Source of the DNA: Ideonella sp. | GTDB taxonomy: Bacteria > Pseudomonadota > Gammaproteobacteria > Burkholderiales > Burkholderiaceae_C | Assembly: GCF_016702655.1 (NCBI RefSeq) | Contig: NZ_JADJDO010000004.1 | Span: forward strand, 62,001 to 126,000 | Length of the DNA stretch: 64,000 nt | Direction: 5' to 3' | Shown: one piece after another, positions 8,524 to 17,338 of the stretch | Layout of the letters: the number at the start of each line of letters is the position of its first letter | Numbering within the stretch: the stretch's first letter is position 1 | Notes under the pieces: model-generated | Told to the model about the DNA's origin: nothing | Database searches by the model: none | Seen by the model: the letters and a program-made list of their open reading frames with translations, nothing else | Program-made: the position numbers and the translations under genes

Positions 8524-11385
8524 CTAGAGCGTTCGGGCGACTTCCTTGACTTCGAAGAATTCGAGCTGGTCGCCTTCCTTGACGTCGTTGTAGTTCTTCA
8601 GCTTGATGCCGCACTCGAAGCCCTCGCGCACCTCGCGCACGTCGTCCTTCAGGCGCCGCACTGACTCCACCTCGCCGGTGTGGACGACAACGTTGTCGCG
8701 CAGCAGGCGCAGGCGGGCACCGCGGCGCACCAAGCCCGAGGTGACCATCGAGCCGGCGACGGTGCCGATCTTGGACGCGACGAACACCTGCCGGATCTCG
8801 GCCGTGCCGATCGTCTCCTCGCGCTGCTCGGGCGCGAGCATGCCCGTCATCGCCGCCTTCACATCGTCGACCGCGTCGTAGATGATGTTGTAGTAGCGGA
8901 TGTCGACGCCGTTGCTCTCGGCGAGCTTGCGCGCACCCGCATCGGCGCGCGTGTTGAAGCCGATGATGACGGCCTTGGACGCGATCGCGAGGTTGATGTC
9001 GCTCTCGCTGATGCCGCCCACCGCGCCGTGCACGATCTGCACCTTGACCTCGTCGGTCGAGAGCTTGACGAGCGCCTGGGCAAGCGCCTCCTGCGAGCCC
9101 TGCACGTCGGCCTTGACGATCAGCGCCAGCGTCTGCACGTTGCTGCCCACCGCGTCGAACATGTTCTCGAGCTTGGCGGCCTGCTGCTTGTTGAGCTTGA
9201 CGTCGCGGTAGCGGCCCTGGCGGAAAGTCGCGATCTCACGCGCCCGCCGCTCGTCGGCGAGGACCATGAACTCGTCGCCCGCCTGCGGCACCTCGGTCAG
9301 GCCCTGGATCTCGACCGGCAGCGACGGCCCGGCCTCGGTGCAGGGTTTGCCGTTTTCGTCGAGCATCGCGCGCACCCGGCCATAGCTCGAGCCGGCAAGC
9401 ACGACGTCGCCGCGCTTCAGGGTGCCCGACTGCACGAGCACGGTCGCGACTGGGCCGCGGCCCTTGTCGAGCTGCGCCTCGATCACAAGGCCCTTCGCCG
9501 GCGCCTCGATGGCCGCCTTCAACTCGAGCACCTCGGCCTGCAGCAGCACCTGTTCAAGCAACTGGTCGATGCCCATGCCGGTCTTGGCCGACACCGGGAC
9601 GAACGGCGAGTCGCCGCCGAAGTCTTCCGGTACCACGCTCTCGGCGACGAGTTCGGACTTGAGCCGCTCGACGTTGGCCTCGGGCTTGTCCATCTTGTTC
9701 ATCGCGACGACGATCGGCACGCCCGCCGCCTTGGCGTGGTGGATCGCCTCCTTGGTCTGCGGCATCACGCCGTCGTCGGCTGCGACGACCAGGATCACGA
9801 TGTCGGTCGCCTTGGCGCCGCGCGCGCGCATCGCGGTGAACGCGGCGTGGCCCGGCGTGTCGAGGAAGGTAATCATGCCGCGCGGCGTCTCGACGTGATA
9901 GGCGCCGATGTGCTGCGTGATGCCGCCCGCCTCGCCCGCGGCGACGCGCGAGCGCCGGATGTAGTCGAGCAGCGAGGTCTTGCCGTGGTCGACGTGGCCC
10001 ATCACGGTGACGACCGGCGCGCGCGGCAGCTCCTCGCCCTCCTGCTCGCCTTCGCCCTCGACGAGGAAGGCTTCCGGATCGTCGAGCTTGGCCGCAAAGG
10101 CCTTGTGGCCCATCTCCTCGACGAGGATCATGGCCGTCTCCTGGTCGAGCTGCTGGTTGATCGTGACCATCTGGCCGAGCTTCATCAACTGCTTGATGAC
10201 CTCCGAGGCCTTGACCGACATCTTGTGCGCCAGGTCGGCGACGCTGATCGTCTCGGGCACGTGCACTTCCTGCACCTGCTGCTCGGCCGGCGCCTGGAAC
10301 GAAGCCGGCGCGCCGTCGTTGCGCTCGCCGCGCCGGCCGCTGCGCGGCGCGCGCCAGCCGGGGCGCCCGGCACCGCCGGTGTTGAGCGTCTTCAGGCCAC
10401 GCCGCTTGGCGGCATCGTCGGCCCAGCTCGAGGAGAGCTTCTCGGACTTGACCGACTTCTTGTCGCCCGGCTTGGCCACCGTCGCACCGGCGGGCGCAGC
10501 GCCCGGGGTGCCGGCCTTCTTGTGGATCGTGCCCTTGATCTCGACCGCGGGCTTGGCCTCCTCGACCGGCTTCGGGGCGACGAGCACGCGCTTGGGCGCG
10601 TTCATCATCGCGCGGATCGCCTGCGCCTCGTCCTCGGCCGTCTTGCGCCGCTTGGCCAGGTCGGCCAGGCGCTGCTTCTCCTCGTCGACGACATCGGCCG
10701 CCTTGATCACGCGCAGCGCCGGCTTGGCCGGCTCGGCATGCGCCTGGGCGGAGGCACCCTCGGCAGCCTGCTTGTCCGCGGCGGCCTTCTCGGCAGCCGC
10801 CTTCTCTGCCGCTGCCTTGGCGGCAGCGCTCGTCTTGCGCGGCGCGCTCGCTGCGGCAAGCGCCGCCGCGGCGGCTTCGGCGGCCGCCTTCTCGGCGGCG
10901 AGGCGCTGGCGCTCTTCGGCGGCTTCGCGCTCGATGCGCTCCTGCTCGGCGCGCAGGCGCTGCTTCTCGGCAAGCTCCTCTTCCTGGCGCCGCAACTGCG
11001 CCGCCTGCTCGCGCGCCTCGTCCTCGCGGCGCTGCAGTTCGGCCTCGTCGACCTGCGGCGGTGCCGGCTCGGCAGGCGCGGCCTCGTCGCGCTTGATGAA
11101 GGTGCGCTTCTTGCGCACCTCGACCTGGATCGTGCGTGCCTTGCCGCTCGAGTCGGCCTGCTTGATCTCGCTCGTCGACTTGCGCGTCAGCGTGATCTTG
11201 CGCCGCTCGCTGCTGCCGGTGCCGTGCGCGCTGCGCAGGTGGTCGAGCAGGCGCTCCTTGTCGGAGTCGGTGAGCGCGTCTTCGGTCGAAGCCTTTGCCA
11301 CGCCGGCCGACTTGAGCTGCTCGAGCAGCGCCGCGGCGGGGCGGTTGAGCTCTGCGGCGAACTGGGCGACGGTGGTCACAGCCAT
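8524..11385 (-). CDS. infB: Translation initiation factor IF-2
   Basis: 953 aa GTPase that places initiator fMet-tRNA on the 30S subunit. N-terminal IF2_N helix bundle (VAQFAAELNRPAAALLEQL), then a long Ala/Glu/Lys-rich low-complexity segment, a second IF2_N module, the G domain with VTVMGHVDHGKTSLLD at about residues 455-470, DTPGHAAF and NKMDKP, and the C-terminal fMet-tRNA binding domains. The long charged linker is normal for betaproteobacteria. It follows nusA after 53 bp and is separated from rbfA by the direct-repeat spacer. Confidence 0.98.
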   Translation of the reverse strand: MAVTTVAQFAAELNRPAAALLEQLKSAGVAKASTEDALTDSDKERLLDHLRSAHGTGSSERRKITLTRKSTSEIKQADSSGKARTIQVEVRKKRTFIKRDEAAPAEPAPPQVDEAELQRREDEAREQAAQLRRQEEELAEKQRLRAEQERIEREAAEERQRLAAEKAAAEAAAAALAAASAPRKTSAAAKAAAEKAAAEKAAADKQAAEGASAQAHAEPAKPALRVIKAADVVDEEKQRLADLAKRRKTAEDEAQAIRAMMNAPKRVLVAPKPVEEAKPAVEIKGTIHKKAGTPGAAPAGATVAKPGDKKSVKSEKLSSSWADDAAKRRGLKTLNTGGAGRPGWRAPRSGRRGERNDGAPASFQAPAEQQVQEVHVPETISVADLAHKMSVKASEVIKQLMKLGQMVTINQQLDQETAMILVEEMGHKAFAAKLDDPEAFLVEGEGEQEGEELPRAPVVTVMGHVDHGKTSLLDYIRRSRVAAGEAGGITQHIGAYHVETPRGMITFLDTPGHAAFTAMRARGAKATDIVILVVAADDGVMPQTKEAIHHAKAAGVPIVVAMNKMDKPEANVERLKSELVAESVVPEDFGGDSPFVPVSAKTGMGIDQLLEQVLLQAEVLELKAAIEAPAKGLVIEAQLDKGRGPVATVLVQSGTLKRGDVVLAGSSYGRVRAMLDENGKPCTEAGPSLPVEIQGLTEVPQAGDEFMVLADERRAREIATFRQGRYRDVKLNKQQAAKLENMFDAVGSNVQTLALIVKADVQGSQEALAQALVKLSTDEVKVQIVHGAVGGISESDINLAIASKAVIIGFNTRADAGARKLAESNGVDIRYYNIIYDAVDDVKAAMTGMLAPEQREETIGTAEIRQVFVASKIGTVAGSMVTSGLVRRGARLRLLRDNVVVHTGEVESVRRLKDDVREVREGFECGIKLKNYNDVKEGDQLEFFEVKEVARTL

Positions 11386-11438
11386 TGTTGCGTTCCTTGC
11401 TGGGTTCTAGCGATGCGGCGTCTTCGGTTGGAGCTGGC

Positions 11439-12917
11439 TCAGGTCGTGAACCAGTGCTCGCGCGCCTTCATGATCAAGACCTTGGCCTGCTCTTCGTCGA
11501 CGCCCGACATCTCGGTCAGCTCGTCGACGGCCAGGTCGGCCAGATCGTCGCGGGTGTGGATGCCGCCGTCCGACAGGCGTGCGATCAGGTCGGCGGTCAG
11601 GCCTTCGAGGTCGCGCAGGTCCTGCGAGACGTCCTCGACCTTCTCCTCGCGCACGATCTCGGCCGTCAGCAACGCATCCTTGGCGCGCGTGCGCAACTCG
11701 CCCACCGTATCCTCGTCGAAGCTCTCGATCTCGAGCATCTCCTGCATCGGGACGTAGGCCACCTCCTCGAGGCTGGTGAAGCCCTCGGCGATCAGGATGT
11801 CGGCGACCTCGGCATCGACGTCGAGCTTCTCAACGAAGAGCTTGCGCAGCGCGTCGGTCTCCTCGGTCTGCTTGGCCTGCGACTCCTCGGCGCTCATGAT
11901 GTTGATGCGCCAGCCCGTCATCTCCGAGGCAAGGCGCACGTTCTGGCCTCCGCGGCCGATCGCGATCGCGAGGTTCTCCTCGTCGACGACGACATCCATC
12001 GCGTGGCGCTCCTCGTCGACGACGATCGACTGCACGTTGGCCGGCGCGAGCGCGCCGATCACGAACTGCGCCGGATCTTCCGACCACAGCACGATGTCCA
12101 CGCGCTCGCCGGCGAGCTCGTTGGTGACGGCATTCACGCGCGAGCCGCGCACGCCGACGCAGGTGCCGATCGGGTCGACGCGCCGGTCGTGCGAGACGAC
12201 GGCGATCTTGGCCCGCGAGCCGGGATCGCGCGCGCAGCTCTTGATCTCGAGCAAGCCCTGCTCGATCTCGGGCACCTCGAGCGCGAACAGCTCCATCATG
12301 AAGCCCGGCGCGCTGCGCGACAGGATGATCTGCGGCCCACGCAAGGTCGGGTCGACCTCCAGGATGTAGGCCCGCACACGGTCGCCGGTGCGCAGGTTCT
12401 CCTTCGGGATCATCTCGTTGCGGCGCAGCCGCCCCTCGACGCGGCCCGACTCGACGATCACGTCGCCCTTGTCGAGGCGCTTGACGGTGCCGACGAAGAC
12501 CTTGTCGCCGCGCGACAGGAAGTCGCTCAGCAACTGCTCACGCTCGGCGTCGCGGATCTTCTGCAGGATCACCTGCTTGGCGGCCTGGGCGCCGATGCGT
12601 CCGATCGTCACCGAGGGAATCGACTCCTCGATGTAGTCGCCGACTTCGATGTCGGCGATGCGGTCGAGCGCGTCGGAGAGCATCTCCTCGGCATCGGGGT
12701 TCTGCAGGCCGGCCTCGTCGGGAACGACGAGCCAGCGCCGAAAGCTCTCGTACTCGCCCGACTCGCGGTCGACCGCCACGCGCACGTCGACCTCGCCGCC
12801 GTGCAGCTTCTTGGTGGCGGAGGCGAGCGCTGCCTCGACGGCGCCGAACACCACCTCGCGCTCGACGCTCTTTTCGCGCGCGATCGCATCGACCAACATC
12901 AACAATTCGCGGTTCAT
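11439..12917 (-). CDS. nusA: Transcription termination/antitermination factor NusA
   Basis: 492 aa RNA polymerase-binding factor. N-terminal domain starting MNRELLMLVDAIAREK, S1 domain, KH1/KH2 region containing DPIGTCVGVRGSRVNAV and AIGRGGQNVRLA, then two C-terminal acidic repeats each ending in a helix-hairpin-like segment. Length and order are standard for proteobacterial NusA. Its start codon overlaps the rimP stop (12914-12917). In E. coli NusA represses its own operon by acting on leader termination; the attenuator-like hairpin upstream of rimP fits the same logic here. Confidence 0.98.
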   Translation of the reverse strand: MNRELLMLVDAIAREKSVEREVVFGAVEAALASATKKLHGGEVDVRVAVDRESGEYESFRRWLVVPDEAGLQNPDAEEMLSDALDRIADIEVGDYIEESIPSVTIGRIGAQAAKQVILQKIRDAEREQLLSDFLSRGDKVFVGTVKRLDKGDVIVESGRVEGRLRRNEMIPKENLRTGDRVRAYILEVDPTLRGPQIILSRSAPGFMMELFALEVPEIEQGLLEIKSCARDPGSRAKIAVVSHDRRVDPIGTCVGVRGSRVNAVTNELAGERVDIVLWSEDPAQFVIGALAPANVQSIVVDEERHAMDVVVDEENLAIAIGRGGQNVRLASEMTGWRINIMSAEESQAKQTEETDALRKLFVEKLDVDAEVADILIAEGFTSLEEVAYVPMQEMLEIESFDEDTVGELRTRAKDALLTAEIVREEKVEDVSQDLRDLEGLTADLIARLSDGGIHTRDDLADLAVDELTEMSGVDEEQAKVLIMKAREHWFTT

Positions 12918-13480
12918 TGTTCCAGACCTCCATCCACGCCGGCGTCAGCCTTGCCCTCCGGCGCCGCCGGCAGGAACCGGCGACCCTTGAAATCGAGCAC
13001 CGGCACGAGCCGGGCTTCACGAACCTCATCCAATCCGAAGTCGAGCGCCTGCTGCGGCTCACCCCCAGGCGCTTCGGCAGGGCCCGCGTCGAGCAGCAGC
13101 CGCCAGCCTTCCTGGCAGGCCGCGCCGCCTGGCGCGACCAGCGTGCCGCGGTACTTCTTGCGGCCCCTGAACGGGAGCTTCAACGTGAGGTTCACCTGCT
13201 GGCCGGCAAAGCGTGCGTAGTCGGCGGCACGCTTGAGCGGCCGGTCCAGCCCCGGCGAGGACACCTCGAGGCGCTCGTAGGCACAGTTCTCGACTTCCAG
13301 CACATGCTGGAGCTGGCGCGTGACCGCCTCGCAGTCCTCGACCACGATGAACTCGCCGCGCGGATCACCCGGCACGCGGTCGATGAACACGCGCAGCAGA
13401 CCGCCTGCGCTACGCTCGCAATCGACGAGCTCGTAGCCCAGCGCGCTCACGGTTCGCTCGATGACAGCCTGCCAGCTCAT
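12914..13480 (-). CDS. rimP: Ribosome maturation factor RimP
   Basis: 188 aa, two-domain small-subunit assembly factor. The N-terminal alpha/beta domain carries the characteristic SSPGLDRPLKRAADYARFAGQ segment and is followed by an Sm-like C-terminal domain. First gene of the rimP-nusA-infB-rbfA-truB-typA operon. The promoter and a hairpin with a T-run lie in the 90 bp before its ATG. Confidence 0.95.
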   Translation of the reverse strand: MSWQAVIERTVSALGYELVDCERSAGGLLRVFIDRVPGDPRGEFIVVEDCEAVTRQLQHVLEVENCAYERLEVSSPGLDRPLKRAADYARFAGQQVNLTLKLPFRGRKKYRGTLVAPGGAACQEGWRLLLDAGPAEAPGGEPQQALDFGLDEVREARLVPVLDFKGRRFLPAAPEGKADAGVDGGLEQ

Positions 13481-13515
13481 GCCTGCGTCGATGCTCCCAG
13501 CAAAATCGGATCGGA

Positions 13516-13547
13516 CAAAAAAAATGGGCTGGAAAGAATCCGCCCAT
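13516..13547 (-). terminator. Intrinsic terminator/attenuator in the rimP leader
   Basis: On the minus strand ATGGGC-GGA pairs with TCC-A-GCCCAT (9 bp with one bulged A, loop TTCTT), followed at once by eight T. It sits about 36-70 nt before the rimP ATG and downstream of the predicted promoter. The only upstream gene, fabI, runs the other way, so this can only act on the rimP operon's own transcript. Confidence 0.75.
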
Positions 13548-13569
13548 GCAGCTTTCTTGAGAAAAGCGG

Positions 13570-13598
13570 ATTCTAACCGCTTCTCGTGGCATCTTCAA
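13570..13598 (-). promoter_or_regulatory. Sigma70-type promoter of the rimP-nusA-infB operon
   Basis: On the minus strand a -35 TTGAAG (13593-13598), a 17-bp spacer and a -10 TAGAAT (13570-13575). Transcription would start near 13563, leaving about 80 nt of leader containing the attenuator hairpin before rimP. Confidence 0.7.
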
Positions 13599-13689
13599 GC
13601 GAAGCGAGCGTGAGCCGGACAAGATCCGGCCCCGCCAAGGCGCATGCCAGAATCGGCGCCCATGCCCCCAGCAACGTGATGGAGAATTC

Positions 13690-14478
13690 ATGGGATTCCT
13701 CGCCGGCAAGCGATTCCTGATCACAGGAGTCCTTTCCAACCGCTCGATCGCCTACGGCATCGCCCGCGCCTGCCACCGCGAAGGCGCTGAACTCGCTTTC
13801 AGCTACCAGGGCGAGCGCTTCCGCGACCGCGTGACGGAGTACGCTGCCGAATTCGGTTCGAAGCTGCTCTTCGATTGCGACGTCACGGAGGATGCCCAGA
13901 TCGAGCGCCTGTTCGCCGGGCTGGGAGAGGCATGGCCCGAGTTCGACGGCCTCGTGCACTCGATAGGCTACGCGCCCAAGGAGGCGATCTCGGGCGACTT
14001 TCTCGACGGCCTGTCGCGCGACGCGTTCCGGATCGCGCACGACATCTCGAGCTACAGCTTTCCGGCCCTGGCCAAGGCCGCGGCGCCGCGGCTGCGCCCC
14101 GGCGCGGCGCTGCTGACGTTGACCTACCTCGGCGGCGTGCGTGCGGTGCCGCACTACAACACCATGGGCCTGGCGAAAGCCTCGCTCGAGGCGAGCGTTC
14201 GCTACCTCGCGGTCAGCCTGGGCGGGCGGGGCGTGCGCGTGAACGGCATCTCGGCCGGCCCGATCAAGACCCTCGCCGCTTCGGGCATCAAGAGCTTCGG
14301 CCGCATCCTCGACATCGTCGAGCGCAACGCGCCGCTGCGTCGCAACGTGACCATCGACGATGTCGGCAACGTTGCCGCCTTCCTGCTCTCGGACCTGGCC
14401 TCCGGCATCACGGCCGAGATCACCTACGTGGACGGTGGCTTCAGCCGCGTGATGGGCGGAGCGCCGCAGGAGACCTGA
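13690..14478 (+). CDS. fabI: Enoyl-[acyl-carrier-protein] reductase (NADH) FabI
   Basis: 262 aa. Last reductive step of fatty-acid elongation. Begins MGFLAGKRFLITGVLSNRSIAYG, the atypical nucleotide-binding loop of FabI. The catalytic residues Tyr146, Tyr156 and Lys163 fall at the E. coli numbering in the segments LTYLGG and HYNTMGLAKASLEA. The C-terminal GNVAAFLLSDLASGITAEI and YVDGGF are typical. ATG 13690 has GGAGA 7 bases upstream. Divergent from rimP, convergent with the decarboxylase gene. Confidence 0.97.
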   Translation: MGFLAGKRFLITGVLSNRSIAYGIARACHREGAELAFSYQGERFRDRVTEYAAEFGSKLLFDCDVTEDAQIERLFAGLGEAWPEFDGLVHSIGYAPKEAISGDFLDGLSRDAFRIAHDISSYSFPALAKAAAPRLRPGAALLTLTYLGGVRAVPHYNTMGLAKASLEASVRYLAVSLGGRGVRVNGISAGPIKTLAASGIKSFGRILDIVERNAPLRRNVTIDDVGNVAAFLLSDLASGITAEITYVDGGFSRVMGGAPQET

Positions 14479-14518
14479 GCGCGGACGGGACGGCGGGATC
14501 GCCGCCTCGGCGCAGGCG

Positions 14519-16777
14519 TCAAGCGCGAACGCAGTCGACGAAGTAGCGCCGCGCGCCGCTCGCATCGACCTCCTCGACGAGGCCGTGCACATCGGTGTCG
14601 AAACCCGGGAACGCGGCGTTGAAGTCGCGCGTGAACCTCAGGTAGTCCACGATTCTGCGGTTGAAGCGCTCACCGGGGATCAGCAGCGGAATGCCCGGTG
14701 GATAGGGTGTCAGCAACGAGGTCGTGACGCGGCCCTCGAGGGCGTCGATCGGCACCCGCTCGGTGGTGCGGTGCGCGATGTGCGCGTAGGCATCGCTCGG
14801 CTTGAGCGCCGGGTGCAGGTCCGACAGGTACATCTCGGTCGTCAGGCGCGCGATGTCGCCGCGGGCGTAAGTCTCGTGGATGGACTGGCACAGGTCGCGC
14901 AGGCCCGTGCGCTCGTAGCGCGGATGGGCGACGCAGAACTCGGGCAGCGCGCGCCAGGTCGGCGCGTTCTTGTCGAAGTCGTCCTTGAACTGCTGCAGCG
15001 CCGTCAGCAGTGTGTTCCAGCGGCCTTTGGTGATGCCGATCGTGAACATGATGAAGAACGAGTACAGCCCCGTCTTCTCGACGATCACGCCGTGCTCGGC
15101 CAGGTACTTGGTGACGATGCTCGCGGGAATGCCGATCTTGGCGAAGCGGCCCGACACATCGAGCCCCGGCGTGACGATGGTCGACTTGATCGGGTCGAGC
15201 ATGTTGAAGCCGTCGGCAAGCGCACCGAAGCCGTGCCATTTGGCCTCGGCCCGGATCAGCCAGTCCTCGCGCTTGCCGATGCCGTCATCGACGAGCTTGT
15301 CCGGGCCCCAGACCTTGAACCACCAGTCACGCCCGAACTCCTTGTCGACCTTGCGCATCGCGCGGCGGAAGTCGAGCGCCTCGACGATGCTCTCCTCGAC
15401 GAGCGCGGTGCCGCCGGGCGGCTCCATCATCGCCGCGGCGACGTCGCACGACGCGATGATCGCGTACTGCGGGCTGGTCGACGTGTGCATCAGGAACGCT
15501 TCGTTGAACAGATGCCGGTCGAGCTTGCGGTGCTGCGCATCCTGCACCAGCACCTGCGATGCCTGGCTGAGGCCGGCGAGCAGCTTGTGCGTCGACTGGG
15601 TCGAATAGACCATCGCCTCGCGCGGCCGCTCGCGCTTCTTGCCCATCGCGTGGAAGCTGCCGTAGAAGGGGTGGAACGCGGCGTGCGGCAGCCAGGCCTC
15701 GTCGAAGTGCAGCGTGTCGACCCAGCCGTCGAGCAGGCCCTTGATGGTCTCGGTGTTGTAGAGCACGCCGTCGTAGGTGCTCTGCGTCACCGAGAGGATG
15801 CGCGGCCTGACGCTCGCCGCGTCGACGCCGGCGAGCAGCGGGTTGGCGGCAATCTTGCGCCGGATCGTCTCGGGCTCGAACTCGCTGCGCGGGATCGGTC
15901 CGATGATGCCGAAATGGTTGCGCGTCGGCGTCAGGAACACCGGCACCGCGCCGGTCATGATGATCGCGTGCAGGATCGACTTGTGGCAGTTGCGGTCGAC
16001 CACCACCACGTCGCCCGGCGCCACCGTGTGGTGCCAGACTATCTTGTTCGAGGTGCTGGTGCCGTTGGTGACGAAGTAGCAGTGGTCGGCGTTGAAGATG
16101 CGCGCCGCGTTGCGCTCGCTCGCCGCCACCGGGCCGGTGTGGTCGAGCAACTGCCCGAGTTCCTCGACCGCGTTGCAGACGTCGGCGCGCAGCATGTTCT
16201 CGCCGAAGAACTGGTGAAACATGCGCCCGATCGGGCTCTTCAGGAATGCGACGCCGCCCGAGTGCCCCGGGCAATGCCACGAGTACGAGCCGTCCTTGGC
16301 GTACTCGACCAGCGCCTTGAAGAACGGCGGCGCGAGCGAGTCGAGATAGGTCCGGGCCTCGCGGATGATGTGGCGCGCGACGAACTCCGGCGTGTCCTCG
16401 AACATGTGGATGAAGCCGTGCAGCTCGCGCAGGATGTCGTTCGGGATGTGCTGCGCGGTGCGCGTCTCGCCATAGATGTAGATCGGGATGTCGGCGTTCT
16501 TGCGCCGGATCTCCTGAATGAACTTGCGCAGGTTGAGCACCGCCGGGTCGAGCTCGGGGCCGGGCGTGAACTCCTCGTCGTCGATCGACAGGATGAAGGC
16601 GCTGGCGCGGCTCTGCTGCTGCGCGAACTGCGAGAGGTCGCCGTAGCTCGTATTGCCGAGAACCTCGAAGCCCTCTTTGACGATCGCGTCCGCGAGCGCG
16701 CGTATCCCGAGGCCCGAGGTGTTTTCGGAGCGGAAATCCTCGTCGATGATGACGATCGGAAAACTGAAATGCTGCAT
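14519..16777 (-). CDS. Orn/Lys/Arg decarboxylase (biodegradative type, PLP-dependent)
   Basis: 752 aa. Contains an N-terminal response-regulator-like wing domain (FPIVIIDEDFRSENTSGLG), the PLP-binding large domain with STQSTHKLLAGLSQ, whose Lys (about residue 395) forms the Schiff base, the SYSWHCPGHSGG segment, and the C-terminal domain. This is the AdiA/LdcC/SpeC fold; such enzymes decarboxylate arginine, lysine or ornithine to a polyamine precursor, consuming protons. Substrate specificity cannot be set by eye, though the HKLLAGLSQAS region is close to arginine and lysine decarboxylases. ATG 16777 is chosen; an upstream extension of 32 residues looks non-homologous. Confidence 0.9.
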   Translation of the reverse strand: MQHFSFPIVIIDEDFRSENTSGLGIRALADAIVKEGFEVLGNTSYGDLSQFAQQQSRASAFILSIDDEEFTPGPELDPAVLNLRKFIQEIRRKNADIPIYIYGETRTAQHIPNDILRELHGFIHMFEDTPEFVARHIIREARTYLDSLAPPFFKALVEYAKDGSYSWHCPGHSGGVAFLKSPIGRMFHQFFGENMLRADVCNAVEELGQLLDHTGPVAASERNAARIFNADHCYFVTNGTSTSNKIVWHHTVAPGDVVVVDRNCHKSILHAIIMTGAVPVFLTPTRNHFGIIGPIPRSEFEPETIRRKIAANPLLAGVDAASVRPRILSVTQSTYDGVLYNTETIKGLLDGWVDTLHFDEAWLPHAAFHPFYGSFHAMGKKRERPREAMVYSTQSTHKLLAGLSQASQVLVQDAQHRKLDRHLFNEAFLMHTSTSPQYAIIASCDVAAAMMEPPGGTALVEESIVEALDFRRAMRKVDKEFGRDWWFKVWGPDKLVDDGIGKREDWLIRAEAKWHGFGALADGFNMLDPIKSTIVTPGLDVSGRFAKIGIPASIVTKYLAEHGVIVEKTGLYSFFIMFTIGITKGRWNTLLTALQQFKDDFDKNAPTWRALPEFCVAHPRYERTGLRDLCQSIHETYARGDIARLTTEMYLSDLHPALKPSDAYAHIAHRTTERVPIDALEGRVTTSLLTPYPPGIPLLIPGERFNRRIVDYLRFTRDFNAAFPGFDTDVHGLVEEVDASGARRYFVDCVRA

Positions 16778-16804
16778 GGCCGGGCCTCGGAACGACGCGT
16801 GAAG

Positions 16805-16828
16805 TGTAGGGCTACGTGTAGGGCTACG
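16805..16828. repeat. Two adjacent 12-bp repeats in a divergent promoter region
   Basis: TGTAGGGCTACG occurs twice head to tail between the decarboxylase start (16777) and the NfeD start (16872). No other signal is clear in this 94-bp gap. It might be a regulator binding site or chance. Confidence 0.4.
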
Positions 16829-16871
16829 CGCTGTTGGCCTAAACTGGCCGCATGAGGCCTGAAACGCACCC

Positions 16872-17303
16872 ATGATGGACGGCAGCGGGGCTACGCTGTG
16901 GTGGGTCGGCGCCGGGCTGCTCGTCGCCGCCGAGCTCTCGAGCGGCAGCTTCTACCTCGTGATGCTCGCGCTCGGCATGGCAGCGGGCGCGCTCGCGGCG
17001 CATGCCGGACTGCAGCCGCCGGCCCAGTTCGCGATCGCCGCGCTGGTGGGCATCGGCGCAGTGCTGCTGTGGCGCGCACGCCGCCGCCGCGCTCCGGCGC
17101 CCAGGCCGCCGGCCTCCAACCCCGACGTCAACCTCGACATCGGCTCGCGCGTGCACGTTGGGCAATGGCGCGCCGACGGCACCGCGCGCGTCCGCTACCG
17201 CGGCACCGACTGGGACGTGCGCTTCTGCGGCCACGGCACACCGGCCGCGGGCGAACACGTCGTGCGCGCCGTCGAAGGCAGCTGCCTGCTGCTCGATCGC
17301 TGA
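16872..17303 (+). CDS. NfeD-family inner membrane protein
   Basis: 143 aa: two to three hydrophobic helices in the first 75 residues (WWVGAGLLVAAEL...) and a soluble OB-fold-like C-terminus (VGQWRADGTARVRYRGTDWDVR), the short NfeD1/YbbK arrangement without protease domain. NfeD proteins partner with SPFH-domain proteins in membrane microdomain quality control; the next gene, 35 bp downstream, encodes exactly such a protein. Start could be the first or second Met. Confidence 0.88.
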   Translation: MMDGSGATLWWVGAGLLVAAELSSGSFYLVMLALGMAAGALAAHAGLQPPAQFAIAALVGIGAVLLWRARRRRAPAPRPPASNPDVNLDIGSRVHVGQWRADGTARVRYRGTDWDVRFCGHGTPAAGEHVVRAVEGSCLLLDR

Positions 17304-17338
17304 ACCTGCCCCGGCACCCGCCTGAGAGAACCGACCCC

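Noticed and set aside
8680..11757. A 1025-codon open frame on the plus strand opposite infB and nusA
   Set aside because: It mirrors the codon bias of the conserved minus-strand genes; the translation is a His/Arg/Leu-rich shadow with no motif.
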